A stretch of 64,000 nt of DNA from Mariniflexile sp. AS56. GTDB lineage: Bacteria; Bacteroidota; Bacteroidia; Flavobacteriales; Flavobacteriaceae. Made by a program: the position numbers and the translations under genes. The DNA lies in assembly GCF_030552475.1 (NCBI RefSeq), contig NZ_JAUPED010000014.1:31787-95786 (forward strand). Reading direction: 5' to 3'. Shown piece after piece: positions 63,601 through 64,000 of the stretch. Within the stretch, counting starts at the first letter, position 1. Each line of letters starts with the position of its first letter. The notes under the pieces are model-generated. The model did no database searches and had not been told where the DNA came from. It saw only the letters and a program-made list of their open reading frames with translations.

Positions 63601-64000
63601 CTAATGCACAAACAGATTATCCTTTTAATGCAACAACAACTGCTGCTAATTATTCTGATAATTGTAGTGCTGATGTAACAGTAAACCTAATCAATACAGA
63701 TTTAACTGGTGATGACTGTTCTTGGTCTTTAACTTATACTTTCGAAGTTGTTGATACTTGTGGTAATAAATTAGAAAATCAAACAATAACACATACGGGT
63801 AGCGATCAAACCGCACCTACAGGAACAGCACCAAGTGGTGTTACTGATGTAGATGTATGTGCTGCTAATGCTCAAACTGATTATCCTTTTAATGCAACCA
63901 ATGTGGCTGCTAATTATTCTGACAACTGTGGTGCTGATGTTACAGTAAACCTTATTAATACAGATTTAACTGGCGATGATTGTGCTTGGTCTTTAACCTA
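60669..64000 (+). CDS. Very large secreted adhesin-like protein with tandem HYR-like repeats (partial)
   Basis: An open frame of at least 1,110 codons from the ATG at 60669, running off the right edge without a stop. N-terminal signal sequence (TLFVLFVLALFFFKGYSQ). Residues about 35-500 form a beta-rich N-terminal part with DUF11-like passages (LFPGESADYKIEIKNRG). From about residue 770 the sequence becomes Cys-rich, with HYR-like blocks (RTFTITDGCGNTATAEQT). From 63549 an 88-residue (264-bp) unit starts APTGTAP, with DVCAANAQTDYPF and NLINTDLTGDDC; a second copy starts at 63813. Proteins of this kind in gliding flavobacteria usually end with a gliding-motility or T9SS domain, not visible here. 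Confidence 0.85.
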   Translation, partial: MKKLYTTNLMTHTNSKTLFVLFVLALFFFKGYSQVRVPFSPRTSQYTPSKTNYSVKGDFTMMGNTNLTLVNYSNNEHNGGKDMQYVDIDDDVNTINSSMAELTFSEENGANTDCTNIIYAGLYWSGRAGSAMTFDVYNNNFVIGDSNTVDETNYLMNITRQGVDNNYYPRFTFTSSTEPAIIFESLNSDSYQVRYSIDGGTNWIYPSNQVLSANKPDSDSVTISFTPISFGSGNNQFIISALQRDKDTTEDESNTVNHSFALLSGYSKTFDKRKISIKGPTASTYTQLTAETDNIFFRTLWEDRDMYSAYAEVTDYVKTNGLGNYFVADMALREGNGGDIGYFGGWGMVIVYENSKMKWRDITVFDGHAFVTNATTISHELPISGFKAVQSGDVNVKLGLMAGEGDNFYGGDFFNIRNAGNDAWIPLSHSGNTTNNFFNSSIITGTNNRNPNLINNTGLDISMFNIDNTNNALIGNNQTETRFQYGTTIDSYIIFNVTLAVDAYIPEAEGVITTTNINTSGTAPDTLFPGESADYKIEIKNRGTEATNNTIITIPVPYTSSYEELSITYNIYAPYSTSTLPYYDPNAGATGSIIWDLGTLPVPANPDDVLADISFTLTATTDCSLLVNPNCTPNISLNGNITGTGATSKTDFDRPLIQGYETSGSCIGDPIPTPSIINIDSDDYVAANCGSYTHIRDFHFCNNGSTPIQTSQVSASFPAGSKFYNEYPKTDSTVEYNSSNPFPSTSGTFVYYAIPPGSTTCYYEFTINVSNITSVPTVQDITYCLNETASALTATPSDTPTSPSEYTLYYYVDNNPSTAAQTSIVPSTNTAGETIYYVAEGISNSCISETRVPIKVTVYGEDPKITAPATISVEGCDENDITALTSRYAYSSTQSSDIKETYVASGYTASDDETIENITYVDVITPSSTCPLVVSRTFTITDGCGNTATAEQTITVQDTTAPTGTAPTGVSDVDVCAANAQTDYPFNATTTAANYSDNCSADVTVNLINTDLTGDDCSWSLTYTFEVVDTCGNKLENQTITHTGSDQTAPTGTAPSGVTDVDVCAANAQTDYPFNATNVAANYSDNCGADVTVNLINTDLTGDDCAWSLT
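63549..64000 (+). repeat. 264-bp tandem repeat within the adhesin gene
   Basis: Unit 1 starts at 63549 and unit 2 at 63813, so the period is 264 bp (88 codons). The unit carries four or more Cys and ends THTGSDQT before the next APTGTAP. The second unit is cut by the window edge. DNA identity between units is high, which suggests recent duplication. Confidence 0.85.

Noticed and set aside
63549..64000. CRISPR-like array
   Set aside because: The repeat is 264 bp, in frame and coding, with no spacers of uniform length.

Overview
The window reads as chromosomal DNA of a member of the Bacteroidota, most likely a (probably marine) Flavobacteriaceae species; the genus cannot be fixed from sequence alone. 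The evidence is low G+C content, absence of Shine-Dalgarno sequences, several -7 boxes of the TAnnTTTG type, a type IX secretion sorting domain, GIN/DUF2807, PorT-like and DUF3822 families, a fused thrA, and a zinc-less DnaX. No tRNA, rRNA operon, insertion sequence, prophage or CRISPR array was seen.

Layout. 1-1708 is the 5' part of a membrane-anchored TPR/HTH sensor gene running off the left edge. 1842-8745 (minus) holds a secreted intradiol-dioxygenase-like protein, a GT9 glycosyltransferase, two DMT exporters, a cold-shock-domain protein with a DEAD-box RNA helicase, and a second helicase. 8901-12998 carries a lipoprotein sulfatase, an aldo/keto reductase, a frameshifted small lipoprotein gene, a secreted protein and a 3D-domain lipoprotein. 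13031-15034 is a fused E1 alpha/beta 2-oxoacid dehydrogenase. Divergent from it, 15157-19178 is a compact five-gene run (2OG-Fe oxygenase, SUI1/eIF1-like factor, DUF1835, nucleoside phosphorylase, cytosolic solute-binding-like protein). Then come a serine beta-lactamase-like lipoprotein, a TlpA-like thioredoxin lipoprotein, Nnr and a T9SS cargo protein.

24135-29327 is the threonine operon thrA-thrB-thrC. A 35-codon leader ORF very rich in Thr codons, plus overlapping hairpins, precedes thrA and looks like a transcription attenuator; both intercistronic gaps carry REP-like palindromes. 29406-35196 holds a Dabb protein, gcvT, glutaminase, an RmlD-like reductase, pterin dehydratase, a YebC regulator and a Gfo/Idh/MocA oxidoreductase. 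35361-37955 is a large zinc metalloprotease.

38144-45413 (minus) contains two unknown proteins, LapA-like and GIN-domain proteins, an ECF sigma factor with a 59-codon small gene and an MscS channel, and then a lipopolysaccharide cluster: KdsB-type cytidylyltransferase, HAD phosphatase, a KdnB-like Kdo 8-oxidase and a PlsC-type acyltransferase. This suggests 8-amino-Kdo in the LPS core.

45657-55953 holds a RecD-like helicase, a membrane protein with DUF3822 and rsmD, two secreted proteins, the RNase P RNA (minus, about 50829-51163), an interspersed repeat, a HEPN-like accessory protein, dnaX, a lipoprotein, miaE and a PorT-like barrel. 56055-59652 (minus) is a polyphosphate group: ppk1, ppx/gppA and a separate sixA. 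The right end (60131-64000) encodes a small secreted protein and the start of a very large secreted adhesin-like protein with an 88-residue tandem repeat.
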